This document shows positions 62,828 to 64,000 of a stretch of 64,000 nucleotides of DNA, piece after piece. Position 1 is the stretch's first letter. Every line of letters begins with the position of its first letter. Both the position numbers and the translations under genes were made by a program. The stretch lies in NCBI RefSeq assembly GCF_021530565.1, contig NZ_JAKGBI010000019.1, positions 1 through 64,000 on the forward strand. Direction: 5' to 3'. The notes under the pieces were generated by a model, which was not told the origin of the DNA, did no database searches, and worked only from the letters and a program-made list of their open reading frames with translations. The DNA comes from Pseudoalteromonas sp. SMS1. GTDB taxonomy: Bacteria > Pseudomonadota > Gammaproteobacteria > Enterobacterales > Alteromonadaceae.

Positions 62828-64000
62828 TTATAAAGATAAACCTTTTAGAAGATCATCATCTACATTGTTAGCAAGTGTGACTTTTAGCTTCGGTGTTCTT
62901 TCCATTTCGCGTTTAATTGCAAAATTGGCTTCTTCGTTACGAGCCCAGCTACGACGTGCAATACCATTGTTCACGTCGAATAAAAGCATAGACGTCAAGC
63001 GGCGCTCTGCATCACTGGAACCGTCGAGTAACATACCAAAACCACCATTGATAACTTCACCCCAGCCAACACCGCCGCCGTTGTGAATAGATACCCAAGT
63101 AGCGCCACGGAAACCATCGCCGATAACGTTGTGGATCGCCATATCAGCTGTAAAGCGGCTGCCATCATAGATGTTAGATGTTTCACGGAATGGTGAATCA
63201 GTGCCAGATACATCGTGGTGGTCACGACCAAGCACAACAGGACCAATTTCACCACGTTCAATGGCATCATTAAATGCTTTAGCAATCTTGATACGGCCTT
63301 CGGCATCCGCATAAAGAATGCGTGCTTGCGAACCAACAACCAGCTTGTTTTCTTTTGCGTCTTTGATCCAAGTAATGTTGTCTTGCATCTGCTGCTGAAT
63401 TTCTTCTGGGGATTCAGCCATGATCTCTTCAAGCACTTTTGCAGCAATTGCGTCAGTCTTGTCTAAATCTTCAGGTTTACCTGATGTACACACCCAGCGG
63501 AATGGACCAAAACCATAGTCAAAACACATCGGGCCTAAAATATCCTGAACATAAGACGGATATTTAAAGTCGATACCGTTTGCGGCCATCACGTCACCAC
63601 CAGCGCGTGAAGACTCAAGTAAAAACGCGTTACCGTAATCGAAGAAGTAAGTGCCTTTAGCAGTATGCTTGTTGACAGCGTCTGCGTGGCGCTTAAGTGT
63701 CGCTTGTACTTTTTCTTTGAATACTTCTGGCTCTTCACGAATTAAGCGGTTTGACTCTTCGTAACTGATCCCAACAGGGTAGTAGCCGCCTGACCACGGG
63801 TTATGAAGAGATGTTTGGTCAGAACCAAGGTGTACAAAAATATCTTCTGCAAGGAATGACTCCCATACATCAACGATGTTACCGATGAATGCAATAGACA
63901 CCACCTCTTCGCCTGCTTGTGCTTTTTTAACACGTGCAACCAAGTCAGGCATATTGTCGACTAATTCATCCACCCAACCTTGCTCGTGACGTTTAATCGC
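62828..64000 (-). CDS. hutU: Urocanate hydratase, C-terminal 390 residues (5' end beyond window)
   Basis: Adds water to urocanate in histidine breakdown, giving imidazolone propionate; uses tightly bound NAD+. The frame is open to the window edge, so the full gene (about 550-560 codons) starts beyond 64000; the GTG at 63973 is internal. Signature regions: FDYGFGPFRWVCTSG, GRDHHDVSGTDSPFR and SIHNGGGVGWGE. Ends at a strong terminator. Confidence 0.96.
   Translation of the reverse strand, partial: AIKRHEQGWVDELVDNMPDLVARVKKAQAGEEVVSIAFIGNIVDVWESFLAEDIFVHLGSDQTSLHNPWSGGYYPVGISYEESNRLIREEPEVFKEKVQATLKRHADAVNKHTAKGTYFFDYGNAFLLESSRAGGDVMAANGIDFKYPSYVQDILGPMCFDYGFGPFRWVCTSGKPEDLDKTDAIAAKVLEEIMAESPEEIQQQMQDNITWIKDAKENKLVVGSQARILYADAEGRIKIAKAFNDAIERGEIGPVVLGRDHHDVSGTDSPFRETSNIYDGSRFTADMAIHNVIGDGFRGATWVSIHNGGGVGWGEVINGGFGMLLDGSSDAERRLTSMLLFDVNNGIARRSWARNEEANFAIKREMERTPKLKVTLANNVDDDLLKGLSL

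Noticed and set aside
63973..64000. Treating the GTG at 63973 as the hutU start
   Set aside because: The frame stays open and protein-like to the window edge, and the family is about 160 residues longer.

Overview
The window looks like chromosomal DNA of a marine gammaproteobacterium of the Alteromonadales, most likely Pseudoalteromonas. Grounds for this are the low-to-moderate GC, an alpha-amylase very close in sequence to the cold-adapted Pseudoalteromonas enzyme, a laminarin-type polysaccharide locus with a large TonB-dependent receptor, and many exported lipoproteins. No rRNA, tRNA, IS element, prophage or CRISPR array was seen.

Layout. 0-2.5 kb: the edge of an unrecognised gene, an uncertain membrane protein and an exported MsrA-thioredoxin-fold-MsrB fusion. 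2.8-8.5 kb: an exported M17 aminopeptidase, then a tightly overlapping 5-oxoproline operon (pxpB, pxpC, DUF969, DUF979, pcp) that lacks pxpA. 8.7-12.8 kb: asnB, a peroxiredoxin, a decayed small gene, and a divergent Lrp regulator / LysE exporter pair. 13-18.7 kb: an MBL-fold lipoprotein, an ammonium-transporter/GGDEF fusion, a DUF885 lipoprotein and a second LysE-family exporter. 19-21.4 kb: a solitary SIR2-STAND protein of the Avs5-like antiphage type. 21.6-33.5 kb: mostly housekeeping and small conserved genes (GNAT, YjbR, DUF3574, peptide deformylase, D-cysteine desulfhydrase, esterase, GFA, a SOS1-like Na+/H+ antiporter with a cyclic-nucleotide-type domain, an FG-GAP protein, a tautomerase, DUF523, a MerB-like protein). 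33.7-35.7 kb: secreted alpha-amylase with a C-terminal extension.

35.8-38.1 kb: a folate-independent methionine synthase pair, mesX-mesD, with tandem MetJ-type boxes upstream of mesX and an apparent ATT start on mesD; a dead TauE-type permease gene lies next to the boxes. 39.5-51.8 kb: a laminarin / beta-1,3-glucan utilisation locus, all on the minus strand: LytS-like kinase, LytTR regulator, GH16 laminarinase lipoprotein with four tandem C-terminal modules, TonB-dependent receptor, sugar MFS permease and GH3 glucosidase lipoprotein. The likely flow is extracellular cleavage, outer-membrane uptake, periplasmic trimming and glucose import. 52-58.6 kb: trhO, a DEAD-box helicase with a CvfB-type protein, a serine hydrolase, two paralogous small lipoproteins around a DUF6435 gene, and a VOC protein. 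59-64 kb: a chemotaxis receptor, a HAD hydrolase, a gene-poor kilobase that hides a 12-bp tandem repeat and a 57-codon double-glycine-leader peptide gene (possible RiPP precursor), and the 3' part of hutU running off the end.

The strongest leads for new biology are the orphan double-glycine-leader peptide (62113-62286), the SIR2-STAND protein (18968-21445), and the regulation and initiation of the mesX-mesD pair. All identifications come from reading motifs and family resemblance by eye; no database search was run.
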